Assembly (NCBI RefSeq): GCF_000424325.1
Contig: NZ_AUJR01000012.1
Coordinates: forward strand, 1-64,000
Origin: [Clostridium] clostridioforme AGR2157
GTDB taxonomy: Bacteria; Bacillota; Clostridia; Lachnospirales; Lachnospiraceae
Reading direction: 5' to 3'
Length of the DNA stretch: 64,000 bases
Positions within the stretch are counted from its first letter, which is position 1, and the number at the start of each line of letters is the position of its first letter. The notes under the pieces are model-generated. The model saw nothing but the letters and a program-made list of their open reading frames with translations, was not told where the DNA came from and ran no database searches. Position numbers and translations under genes: made by a program. Shown one piece after another: positions 50,804 to 58,621 of the stretch.

Positions 50804-51949
50804 TTAAGCCCAATCCTCATAAATATAATCCGGGGCACAATACATAATTTGTCCATCCTTTACCGTCATCTCAGGCTTCAGCAGTTTATCTGCGGTAAAG
50901 GCAGTTCCCTTCCAGTCCTTATAGGTCTGCTTACAAGCCATCCACCGGAAGATTGCTACATCCGCCCTGGACCCTTCTGACAGGCATCCAATCTCACCCT
51001 GCATTTTCATCAGTCCGGCCGGACGCTCCGTGGCCATGCTGACCACCTGGTTCATGGGGATTCCCATGCAGATATACCGGGACATCAGATTTGGCAGTGA
51101 AAATATGGGTCTTCTGAACATGCTTCCCAGCACCAGGTCCGTACTGCACATGTCCGCAATAAAACCCTGCTCCATGGCAGCCAGCATTACGTCATAATCA
51201 CCGTGCTTCCTTCCCTCTGCCGTGTCAAAGATGATGCCCCGTTTCCTGGCCTCCCTGACGCTAGTATATAATTTGCCGTTTTCATCAATAATTGTGTTCT
51301 TCACGCCCTGATATACATGCTCAAAGATATCTCCCGGACGCAGAACCTTAAGCACCTCGCTGGTGGGTACCGGTATATTGGTGCAGTGCACTTCCACCGG
51401 ACAGCCCACCATTTCGGCAATGCGGACTGTTTCCTTCAACGGCTCAATGCCCAATCCCTCTGCCAGTTCCTCACTCTGCCGGATTTTAAGCCCCAGAATA
51501 TTGTCCTGGTTATCATGGTACATCCGGTCAATCTTTTCCGGGTTGAAAAACCTGGGATTGATGCATTCATGGTAACTGGTGGTGGTCAGCCCTGCGGAAC
51601 ACACCTGAAGGAAGCTTTTGATGGTAACCCTGCTCCTGGCTATCACTGCCGACCGGAAGATGGGATAATTGGCAACTCCTGCCGAGAAGTCTATGGCAGC
51701 CGTGACCCCCGTTGGCAGATAGGCCACATCCGGATATATGCCGATTTCCGTCCCTTCCCATAACATATGGGCATGGGCGTCAATCAACCCCGGAAACACA
51801 TATTTTCCCCTGGCATCCACCACATGCCTTGCAGGCTCCCCTTCCTCATATCTGGTGATTCTCCCGTTATAGATTGCTATGTTCCCCACCTGGTCTGTCT
51901 GGTTTGCCGGGTCAATCACATGTCCGTTCTTAATCAATAAATCTAGCAT
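50804..51949 (-). CDS. Amidohydrolase/deacetylase-family metallohydrolase
   Basis: A 381-residue amidohydrolase-superfamily enzyme. The first metal motif is PGLIDAHAHML (HxH); the probable bridging Lys is in ILGLKIRQSEE; His residues follow in VEVHCTN and GDIFEHVYQG, and Asp in MCSTDLVLGS. It resembles the Atu3266/EF0837 branch, which cleaves small esters or amides of hydroxy acids, more than true dihydroorotase. The start at 51949 follows GGAGGTGGAGG. Last gene of the operon with transporter, dehydrogenase and RraA-like protein; it could hydrolyse an imported conjugate. Confidence 0.8.
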   Translation of the reverse strand: MLDLLIKNGHVIDPANQTDQVGNIAIYNGRITRYEEGEPARHVVDARGKYVFPGLIDAHAHMLWEGTEIGIYPDVAYLPTGVTAAIDFSAGVANYPIFRSAVIARSRVTIKSFLQVCSAGLTTTSYHECINPRFFNPEKIDRMYHDNQDNILGLKIRQSEELAEGLGIEPLKETVRIAEMVGCPVEVHCTNIPVPTSEVLKVLRPGDIFEHVYQGVKNTIIDENGKLYTSVREARKRGIIFDTAEGRKHGDYDVMLAAMEQGFIADMCSTDLVLGSMFRRPIFSLPNLMSRYICMGIPMNQVVSMATERPAGLMKMQGEIGCLSEGSRADVAIFRWMACKQTYKDWKGTAFTADKLLKPEMTVKDGQIMYCAPDYIYEDWA

Positions 51950-51968
51950 TCCTCCACCTCCAGGTATC

Positions 51969-53381
51969 TTACCAAAGTCCAATGAGCTTCCAATAAGGCA
52001 AGCCAATCAAAAAGAATATAACAAGGGCCATTGCCACCATAATGGTGCCAACTCTCCAGAAATCCTTCTGTGGCACATAGTCCGATGCAAAGGTTATCAG
52101 ACCGGCTCCATTTCCATAATGAGTCAGAAGGGCTCCAAAGCTGGCGAAAAACGCAAGCAGCAGTCCCACAACCATGGGGGTTGCCTTTGTGTTCACTGCA
52201 AGTGAGAACAGGACCGGATAAAAGGATGCCACAAATGCACTGTTGGAGACAAAGAAATAGCGGACTGCCAGGCTGACAAGGACCAGAATCACAGTCACCA
52301 CCATGCCGTTCAGCTGGGAAAGGTCCAGCACAACACCCAGCTGGTCTGCCAGCCAGGTGTAGAATCCGGCTGAGGACAGGGCTGAGGCAATACCATAGAA
52401 AGCGCCGTACCAGATGAAAATACTCCAGGCTCCTTTGGCAGCCATCACATCGTTCCAGTCCAGCACATCCAGAAGCAGCACCAGTGCCAGGAATACAAAG
52501 CCCACCACCTGCATGCTCAGGTTGACAACCGGAAGCTTCGGTCCAAACATCCAGCCCAGAATGGCAAGAAGGAACAGCACAAAGAGTTTCTTTTCAGCAG
52601 CCGTAACAGCGCCCAGCTCCTTTAGTCCCTTTTCTGCAAGGGGCTTGATATCATTCAGGGATTTCAGTTCCGGCGGATAGTTTTTGTAAATCACATAAGG
52701 AGCCAGCAGCAGGAACAGGCCAACCGGTACAATGGATGCCAGAAACCAGGTTCCCCAGGTAAGGGTGATTCCCAGCATCTCACTCATCAGGGAGACCGTT
52801 ATGGCATTGGTGGCCATTCCGGTCAAAAACAGGGCCGAGGTTCCCTGGGAGCTTGCATACATGAGTACGGTCAGATACGCGCCCAGCTTCCTGGGAGACT
52901 TTTCTGCGCTTGAACCAGTGCCCTCTGCGATATTCTGAAAAATGGGATAGATGATGCTTGTCCTGGAAGAATTAGAGCCTGTTGCAGGACTTAATACAAG
53001 GTCCGTGAATACCATGATATAGCCCAGGCTCAGGGTATTGTTACCGGATTTAAGCAGCAGGTTATAGGCAATCCGCTTGCCCAGCCCTGTCTTTACAAAA
53101 GCAGTGCAGACAATGGTAACCATGGCGATAAACCATGCCATGTTGTTCCCGTATCCCTTTAACAGAATGGATGTATCCATGAACATGGCTGCAATGCCAA
53201 CGATGATAAGGGTAATGATTGGCTCTGAAAATGGTTTGATTACCAGCCCCAGCAGCAGCCCCAGATACAGCGCCGCAATATGCCATGTCTCCACTTCCAA
53301 TCCGGCCGGCGCCGGTATGTTCCAGATAGCAATGGTTGCAGCAGCTATCAGGAATAATTTTATAAACCGTTTCTTCTCCAT
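51969..53381 (-). CDS. DASS family anion:sodium symporter
   Basis: A 470-residue transporter of the divalent anion:Na+ symporter family. Signatures are SPATGSNSSRTSIIYPIF (SNT-like motif of the first half), ASSQGTSALFLTGMATNAITVSL and the C-terminal SNSAFVASFYPVLFSLAV with THYGNGAGLITF. The family carries di- and tricarboxylates such as succinate, citrate, tartrate or oxoglutarate. The start at 53381 follows GGAGGAG. It is located between a gltS remnant and the metallohydrolase, so it probably imports the operon's organic acid. Confidence 0.9.
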   Translation of the reverse strand: MEKKRFIKLFLIAAATIAIWNIPAPAGLEVETWHIAALYLGLLLGLVIKPFSEPIITLIIVGIAAMFMDTSILLKGYGNNMAWFIAMVTIVCTAFVKTGLGKRIAYNLLLKSGNNTLSLGYIMVFTDLVLSPATGSNSSRTSIIYPIFQNIAEGTGSSAEKSPRKLGAYLTVLMYASSQGTSALFLTGMATNAITVSLMSEMLGITLTWGTWFLASIVPVGLFLLLAPYVIYKNYPPELKSLNDIKPLAEKGLKELGAVTAAEKKLFVLFLLAILGWMFGPKLPVVNLSMQVVGFVFLALVLLLDVLDWNDVMAAKGAWSIFIWYGAFYGIASALSSAGFYTWLADQLGVVLDLSQLNGMVVTVILVLVSLAVRYFFVSNSAFVASFYPVLFSLAVNTKATPMVVGLLLAFFASFGALLTHYGNGAGLITFASDYVPQKDFWRVGTIMVAMALVIFFLIGLPYWKLIGLW

Positions 53382-53411
53382 ATGTTTCTCCTCCAAATGT
53401 TCCAATCAGCC

Positions 53412-53692
53412 GGCAATGTCTGCCGGCCTTTCCTTCTGTTAAAAAACGCAAATCCGGCCACGGCAAATCCAATCATCATGGCAAGCCCCACCCCAAAGGT
53501 CTGGCCAATTCCATTCATGAGTCACACAGGTGTCAGGCCCACGTATATGTCCTTCCAGGACATGATGGCAGAGTAGACGCCATGGGTATCCCCTGCCCCT
53601 GACTGTGAGTCCGGGTCTATTGCCCGCACCAGGGCCAGTCCGGTGGATGTGTTGCCGGTAGCGGCCCCAAAGGCCTGTAATTTTAAGCCCCA
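53412..53692 (-). pseudogene. gltS: 3' remnant of a sodium/glutamate symporter (gltS)
   Basis: The minus frame from 53692 reads WGLKLQAFGAATGNTSTGLA, then LVRAIDPDSQSGAGDTHGVY, MSWKDIYVGLTPV, a TGA at 53524-53522, then LMNGIGQTFGVGLAM and a final helix ending FAFFNRR. FGAATGNTSTG followed by LVRAIDP matches the C-terminal part of GltS. The TGA sits where Trp would be natural (PVWLMNG). The first 300 or so residues are missing, and a stop lies just upstream. The 53382-53722 gap between live genes is therefore a transporter relic. Confidence 0.6.
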
Positions 53693-53722
53693 TTATAACA
53701 TGAATCCCCGTACCGCCATAAA

Positions 53723-54751
53723 TTAAAGGTCAAACATGCCGGAACTTTTCCTGTTTGGTTTTTTTGTATCTGTATAGGCAGGTGCGGTGACGTAATCAAT
53801 ATCATTGATTGGCCAGGTAGGTGCTTTCCCCTCGTAGACCTCCTGTATACCCATAGCCGCAAAATAAGATGCCCTGTGGGCTGCCTCCACGGTATTTCCT
53901 CCAATGTGGGGGTAAATGATTACATTGTCCAGGGTCAGAAGCGGATTGGCGGCATCCACCGGTTCCTTCTGGATGGCATCCAGTCCTGCTCCTGCAATAG
54001 TTTTATTCTTACATGCCTCGTACAGGTCCTGCTCCACAACACAGCCGCCCCGCGCCGTATTAATCAGGAATGCAGTGGGCTTCATCATTTCCAGACGCTC
54101 CCTGTTTACCATCCCCCGTGTAATCGGCGTATTGGGCACATGCAGGGATACATAATCGCTTTCCTTAAATATCCGTTCCAGGAACCTGACCACCTCAACT
54201 CCCTCAGGAAATTCATCCGCCTTCTTATAAGGGTCATAAGCCATAACGTTCATTTCCATGCCAAGGGCACGAACTGCCAGACGGCTTCCGATATTTCCGC
54301 ATCCAATGACGCCCACCGTCTTGCCGTTTAAGGTAGTCTTCCTGGTCTTAAGCTTTGCCTTATAGTAGTCCTGGACCCATGTTTTCCTCAGCTCTATCAC
54401 ATTGCGGCTGCATTCCAGCATCAAGAGCATTGCTGTCTCTGCCACTGAGGTACTGTTTGCCACTGGCGCGTACAGGGTCTGTACCCCGTTGTCATGGCAT
54501 GCCTTCACATCCAGTGCGTCAAAACCCGCGCCATGGCGTACCACCACCTTCAGATTGGCATTGGCCTCGATTACTTCTCTGGTGATTGGCGTAATACGCA
54601 CAATCATTGCATCCGGCTGGTGCTCCTTCATGTCGGCCAGCACGTCCTCTGTCTCAAATCCGCGTCCCCTAACCAGGGTATGTCCTGCATCCAGTAATAA
54701 CCGCTCTCCTTCATCCATGATTTCCTGCGGCAATAAAATCTTCCATCCCAT
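53723..54751 (-). CDS. D-2-hydroxyacid dehydrogenase (NAD-dependent)
   Basis: A 342-residue member of the SerA/LdhA superfamily. The nucleotide fold has VGVIGCGNIGSRLAVRA; the catalytic Arg is in NTARGGCVVEQ, Glu in AIQKEPVDAANPL and His in IYPHIGGNTVEAA; N-terminal substrate-side VVRHGAGFDALD. It interconverts a 2-hydroxy acid and a 2-oxo acid. Located after the RraA-like gene and before the DASS transporter, it probably oxidises the imported hydroxy acid. Exact substrate unknown. Confidence 0.9.
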   Translation of the reverse strand: MGWKILLPQEIMDEGERLLLDAGHTLVRGRGFETEDVLADMKEHQPDAMIVRITPITREVIEANANLKVVVRHGAGFDALDVKACHDNGVQTLYAPVANSTSVAETAMLLMLECSRNVIELRKTWVQDYYKAKLKTRKTTLNGKTVGVIGCGNIGSRLAVRALGMEMNVMAYDPYKKADEFPEGVEVVRFLERIFKESDYVSLHVPNTPITRGMVNRERLEMMKPTAFLINTARGGCVVEQDLYEACKNKTIAGAGLDAIQKEPVDAANPLLTLDNVIIYPHIGGNTVEAAHRASYFAAMGIQEVYEGKAPTWPINDIDYVTAPAYTDTKKPNRKSSGMFDL

Positions 54752-54827
54752 TTTCTAATCTCTCCCTGTGAATTTTTTTAATGATTTGCGGCTTATATTT
54801 TAAGACGTTCTAAACTGTTACGATTTA

Positions 54828-55529
54828 TCATGGTCTGTAAACATCGTCAATGATTTCAAATCCCTTTGCTTCCAGCGTCTTTTCCACCCATTCGCGTTTG
54901 GCTGTGCCGTTTTTGGAAGCTTCCAGCTTGGCCTCGTCCGCTGCCTGGAATTTCCTGGCTTCCTCCAGAATCACCGCTGCATCCTTGCGCGGTATGACAA
55001 TGACACCGTCCGGGTCTGCCAGGATGATATCGCCCGGATTTACGCTGATTCCTCCGCAGGCAACCGGCACATTGACCTCGCCCGGTCCTTCCTTATAAGG
55101 GCCGCCTGGCGTGGTCCCCGTACAGTAAACAGGGAAATCCCATTTGCCAATCTCGTGGATATCGCGGATTGGACCGTCCAGCACAATGCCTGCCACCTTC
55201 TTTGTATATCTGAGATACGCCATCATGACCTCTCCAATCAGAGCCCTTGTGCTGTCCTCCTCATTGGAAACCACAATCACGTCCCCCTCGCTGCACATGC
55301 TGAGAGCTGCGTGCAGAGCCAGGTTGTCACCTGCCCGGCATTTAACCGTGCAGGCAGGCCCTGCCATCATCTGTTCCCTTGGACTGCTGACCAAACGGAT
55401 ACGCGGGTTCATGGCGCAGCTCCTGCCCATGACATCCGCTGTGTTGGAGGCCGGTATGGTCTTAAACTGGTTCATCACCTCCATATCCGGCATCTCCCTT
55501 TTTAGATAAATACGTTTCCCTACTGACAT
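54828..55529 (-). CDS. RraA-family protein (HMG/CHA aldolase-like)
   Basis: A 233-residue RraA-like protein. Core motifs are FKTIPASNTADVMGR, AGPACTVKCRAGDNLALH, VIVVSNEEDSTRALIGEVMM, GIVLDGPIRDI (substrate Arg and Asp) and NPGDIILADPDGVIVIPR. In catabolic settings such proteins act as aldolases or decarboxylases on 4-hydroxy-2-oxo acids, producing pyruvate or related products. The start at 55529 follows GGAAGG. First gene of the operon, divergent from the LysR regulator. Confidence 0.85.
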   Translation of the reverse strand: MSVGKRIYLKREMPDMEVMNQFKTIPASNTADVMGRSCAMNPRIRLVSSPREQMMAGPACTVKCRAGDNLALHAALSMCSEGDVIVVSNEEDSTRALIGEVMMAYLRYTKKVAGIVLDGPIRDIHEIGKWDFPVYCTGTTPGGPYKEGPGEVNVPVACGGISVNPGDIILADPDGVIVIPRKDAAVILEEARKFQAADEAKLEASKNGTAKREWVEKTLEAKGFEIIDDVYRP

Positions 55530-55579
55530 ATTTTTACCTTCCTTTCCAACACTTTTATGGATTAGCATATTCTCTTTTA

Positions 55580-55644
55580 TTGTGATTTTACTTAAAACCA
55601 TTTGCTTTCCTGATGATTTTATTGTAATATATAGCTAATCACAA
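55580..55644. promoter_or_regulatory. Divergent control region of LysR and the hydroxy-acid operon
   Basis: TTGTGATT (55580-55587) and AATCACAA (55637-55644) are exact inverted copies 49 bases apart in an AT-rich intergenic region, and ATTGTAATATATAGCTAAT overlaps the second. LysR proteins often bind two such sites between divergent genes; that these are the sites is a guess. Confidence 0.3.
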
Positions 55645-55699
55645 ATCAAACAATGTATTTTCAAATTTTTAACAAAATATTTTTGTGGAGGTCAAAATC

Positions 55700-56686
55700 A
55701 TGGATACACTAAGTCTGTATTATTTCTCTGAGCTTGCCAAGGATTTGCACATCACCCGCACTGCCAGCCGGTTGTTCATATCCCAGCAGACCCTCAGCAA
55801 CCACATCATGAGGCTGGAAGAATATTATGGAGTGAAGCTGTTAAACCGTAAGCCCTCCCTCTCCCTTACATATGCCGGCGAATATGTGCTGGCATTTGCG
55901 GAAACCATGAACCGCGAGAATGCAAACCTCCAGGATATTCTGGCAGATATACAGCAGCAGAAACGGGGACTCATCCTGTTCGGCGCCAGTACCCTGCGCA
56001 TGAGCGCCAGCCTGCCTGACATCCTGCCTGAGTTCACCTCCCGGTATCCAAACGTGGAAATCCGCATTACGGACATGAATTCCAAGCGATTGGAACAGCT
56101 GATTCTAAACGGAGACCTGGACCTGGCCATCGTCATATCAGGAGGCGAGCATCCCAGTATTGAAGAAACGCCTCTGATGTCCGACCAGATTTACCTTTGT
56201 GCTACGGATACACTGCTCAGGAAATATTATGGAAATGAGACAGAAGATTTGAAACGGAAAGCCCGGAACGGGGCGGATGTAAAAGATTTTTCCAGGCTGC
56301 CGTTCTGCATTCTCAATAACCGCATGGGGCAGAACATACAAAAATGCTTTGACGAGGCCGGATTTGTCCCTAATACCTATACCACCAGCGCCTATGTACA
56401 GATTAGTACTTCCATTGGGTTAAAAGGCCTTGCCGCATGTTTCGCCACCCGCAACAGCATACTGAACCAGAAGGGAGAAATCTCTGAGGATATCAATGTA
56501 TTTCCCCTGTACTGCAGGGGGAATCCCCTACTTCAGCAGATATCCGTGATTCATCATAAGGAACGTTACCTGTCCAGCTATACACAGTATTTTCAGGAAT
56601 TAATCCTGAAGTATTTCCATGAGGCGGAGCAGATTCCCATTGAAAAGCTTGTTAGCTCTGCCCCAAACCGTCATGTGCATCGATAA
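55700..56686 (+). CDS. LysR family transcriptional regulator
   Basis: A 328-residue regulator. The N-terminal winged helix is YYFSELAKDLHITRTASRLF with ISQQTLSNHIMRLEEYYGVKLLNR. The effector domain begins LILFGASTLRMSASLPDILPEF and has LDLAIVISGGEHPSI. The start is set at 55700 (ATG eight or nine bases after GGAGG), not the upstream GTG at 55685, which overlaps the ribosome site. It most likely senses the acid handled by the divergent RraA/dehydrogenase/DASS/hydrolase operon. Confidence 0.9.
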   Translation: MDTLSLYYFSELAKDLHITRTASRLFISQQTLSNHIMRLEEYYGVKLLNRKPSLSLTYAGEYVLAFAETMNRENANLQDILADIQQQKRGLILFGASTLRMSASLPDILPEFTSRYPNVEIRITDMNSKRLEQLILNGDLDLAIVISGGEHPSIEETPLMSDQIYLCATDTLLRKYYGNETEDLKRKARNGADVKDFSRLPFCILNNRMGQNIQKCFDEAGFVPNTYTTSAYVQISTSIGLKGLAACFATRNSILNQKGEISEDINVFPLYCRGNPLLQQISVIHHKERYLSSYTQYFQELILKYFHEAEQIPIEKLVSSAPNRHVHR

Positions 56687-56750
56687 AAAATATAGAAAAT
56701 ACTTATCTATAGAAAAAATAAATGCCAGCCGCCTAAAGGGGCAAAAGCGT

Positions 56751-56778
56751 TTGCATACCATCCCAAACCTGCTATAAT
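56751..56778 (+). promoter_or_regulatory. Promoter of yedF
   Basis: TTGCAT (56751-56756), 16-base spacer, TATAAT (56773-56778), 80 bases before the ATG. Confidence 0.6.
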
Positions 56779-56858
56779 TAGAGACATGTGATGATAATTT
56801 CAAAGCACACTTCCGGGAACAGGAAGAATCAGATACATGCTTAAGGAGGATACGAAAC

Positions 56859-57491
56859 ATGAAATTAGATGAACGCGGAAAGCAGTGCCCAAAGCCGGTC
56901 ATTGACACTAAGAAAGCATTGGAATCCTGTAATCCAGGTGAGACAGTTGAGGTTTTGGTGGACAACGAGATAGCTGTCCAGAACCTGAGCAAGATGGCAG
57001 CCAGCAAGGGCCTTGCAGCTGTTTCCGAAAAAATAAGCGATAATGAATTCGCTGTAAAAATCGTAGTGAGCGAGGGAGCAAACGCTGCTTCCGGCTCAGA
57101 TGCAGCAGCGGATTCCGATGACGAACCGATTGTCTGCCAGCCTGACAGCCGCAGAAAGGGCATGGTAGTGGTTCTTTCCTCCAACCTTATGGGACACGGA
57201 GACCCGGAATTGGGAAAGGCCCTGATGAAGGGTTTTGTCTACGCACTTACACAGCAGGATGCCCTGCCGGAAACCGTGCTTCTGTATAACAGCGGCGCCC
57301 GCCTTTCCTGCGAAGGTTCCGATAACCTGGAGGATTTAAAATCCCTGGAATCCCAGGGCGTGGAGATTCTTACCTGCGGAACCTGCCTTAACTTCTATGG
57401 TTTGGGCGAGAAGCTTCAGGTGGGAAGCGTCACCAATATGTATGAGATTGTAGAGCGCATGACAACCGCAAAATGTCTGGTGCGTCCTTAA
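56859..57491 (+). CDS. yedF: Sulfurtransferase-like selenium metabolism protein YedF
   Basis: A 210-residue protein. The N-terminal TusA-like domain carries the reactive Cys in ERGKQCPKPVIDTKKAL. The C-terminal DsrE-like domain has GMVVVLSSNLMGHGDPELGKALMKGFVYALTQ and ILTCGTCLNFYGLGEKLQVGSVTNMYEI, the signature of the selenium-linked YedF family. It is presumed to bind or deliver selenium or sulfur for selenium use. selD and YedE are not in the window. AGGAGG precedes ATG; monocistronic. Confidence 0.92.
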   Translation: MKLDERGKQCPKPVIDTKKALESCNPGETVEVLVDNEIAVQNLSKMAASKGLAAVSEKISDNEFAVKIVVSEGANAASGSDAAADSDDEPIVCQPDSRRKGMVVVLSSNLMGHGDPELGKALMKGFVYALTQQDALPETVLLYNSGARLSCEGSDNLEDLKSLESQGVEILTCGTCLNFYGLGEKLQVGSVTNMYEIVERMTTAKCLVRP

Positions 57492-57537
57492 TCTCCCGCT
57501 CATGCCAACTCAGACGAACTCCGACGAACACTCAGCC

Positions 57538-57572
57538 AAAGGGCCGCATTCAAGACAATGCGGCCCTTCTCA
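57538..57572. terminator. Bidirectional terminator between yedF and the nucleoside hydrolase
   Basis: GGGCCGCATT (57541-57550) and AATGCGGCCC (57557-57566) form a perfect 10-bp stem, followed by TTCTC on the plus strand and CCAAA before it. It lies between convergent genes. Confidence 0.75.
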
Positions 57573-57584
57573 TCTATAGGTATG

Positions 57585-58532
57585 TCACTTTACTTTTTTC
57601 GATACTTCTTCGGCCCGTATCTCAGGCACGCTCAGCCATGTCTCATAAATATTGTCCTTAAACGCCTTCACGTCCCCAAGGACCGGCAGATTACATGTAC
57701 ATCTTTCTCCTGCCGTCTTGTCTGCCATCCTATCTGTAATCCCGTTTAGCCCCCCATCTGTATCCATCCTCAGATATCCTGTCTCCAAATCCTGCTCCGA
57801 CAGCCGCAGGCATTTCACATCATCTGCAAACAGTTCGGGATGCATGAGATAGGCAGCGGCCGTCACATCCCAGTTATAGAAACCGGGTATGCCGTAATCC
57901 TCTTCATTGTATCCGAACCAATAATCTGTCTTTTCCATGATATATGCGGCCGCCCTGTTTCCCTTTTTTGAGAACCGTTCCCTGTATTCCTGTTTTGTAA
58001 ATAAAGCTTTCAGGCAATTGTTGCCTGTTATCACAGAAACATTCCTTCCCTTTGTAAGTACGGTCCAGGATGCCGGCGGGTCGCAGGAAAAATTCAGCTC
58101 ATCCATCACCTTCTTATCAAATACAAGGGGACCTGTGATTCCGCCCATCAGGACAATTTCTTTTACCTTCTCAAAGAAATGCCGGTCCCTCTCATATGCG
58201 CCTCTCAGGTTTGTCAGGGAACCAGTGGCGAGAACCGACAATTCCCCCGGATGGCGGTCCGCCATTTCCGCCAGGAAGTCAGCCGCCTGGCTCTGGTAAT
58301 CTCCCCGCTTCTCCCCGCCTCTTTTTACGGGAATATCCTGACGTCCCAGCTCTCCCAGCATCCGCAGATTCACTGCCTGTACCACATCCAGGTTGTTATT
58401 TCCATAGGTAGAAGTGACTCCCAGCAATTCAGCGTCCCTGCTTCCCAGCAAATACATCAGGGCCAGCCCGTCATCCACATCGCAGTCTTTTGTTCCAAAG
58501 GTATTGTCACAGTCAAATACGATTTTCTTCAT
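57585..58532 (-). CDS. Nucleoside hydrolase-like protein
   Basis: A 315-residue inosine/uridine-preferring nucleoside hydrolase family protein. The N-terminal calcium-binding Asp cluster appears in an unusual spaced form, DCDNTFGTKDCDVDDGLAL, with extra residues between the first Asp and DVDD. Other family segments are GVTSTYGNNNLDVVQAVNL, SVLATGSLTNL, EIVLMGG and YNWDVTAAAYL (C-terminal Asp). It releases bases from ribonucleosides or an analogue. The start at 58532 follows AAAGGA. It is the last gene of the ABC operon, which hints that the transporter may carry a nucleoside-like compound, though this is weak evidence. Confidence 0.8.
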   Translation of the reverse strand: MKKIVFDCDNTFGTKDCDVDDGLALMYLLGSRDAELLGVTSTYGNNNLDVVQAVNLRMLGELGRQDIPVKRGGEKRGDYQSQAADFLAEMADRHPGELSVLATGSLTNLRGAYERDRHFFEKVKEIVLMGGITGPLVFDKKVMDELNFSCDPPASWTVLTKGRNVSVITGNNCLKALFTKQEYRERFSKKGNRAAAYIMEKTDYWFGYNEEDYGIPGFYNWDVTAAAYLMHPELFADDVKCLRLSEQDLETGYLRMDTDGGLNGITDRMADKTAGERCTCNLPVLGDVKAFKDNIYETWLSVPEIRAEEVSKKVK

Positions 58533-58573
58533 CTTTTTTCCTTTCATGCATGTTTTCCCATTACATGTCTCTC

Positions 58574-58621
58574 CCGGTACATTCCTCTACCGCTACATTC
58601 CTCTACCGGTACATTCCTCTC
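58574..58621 (-). repeat. 16-bp tandem repeat with ribosome-site-like cores
   Basis: Three units (58574-58589, 58590-58605, 58606-58621). On the transcribed strand each contains AGAGGAATGTA, i.e. a Shine-Dalgarno-like core and an ATG, leading to micro-frames such as M-Y-R-stop. The array lies between the ATPase and nucleoside hydrolase genes and overlaps the ATPase stop codon. Confidence 0.8.

Noticed and set aside
58574-58621. CRISPR-like short repeats at 58.6 kb and 61.4 kb
   Set aside because: Units of 14-16 bases are head-to-tail with no spacers and there are no cas genes.
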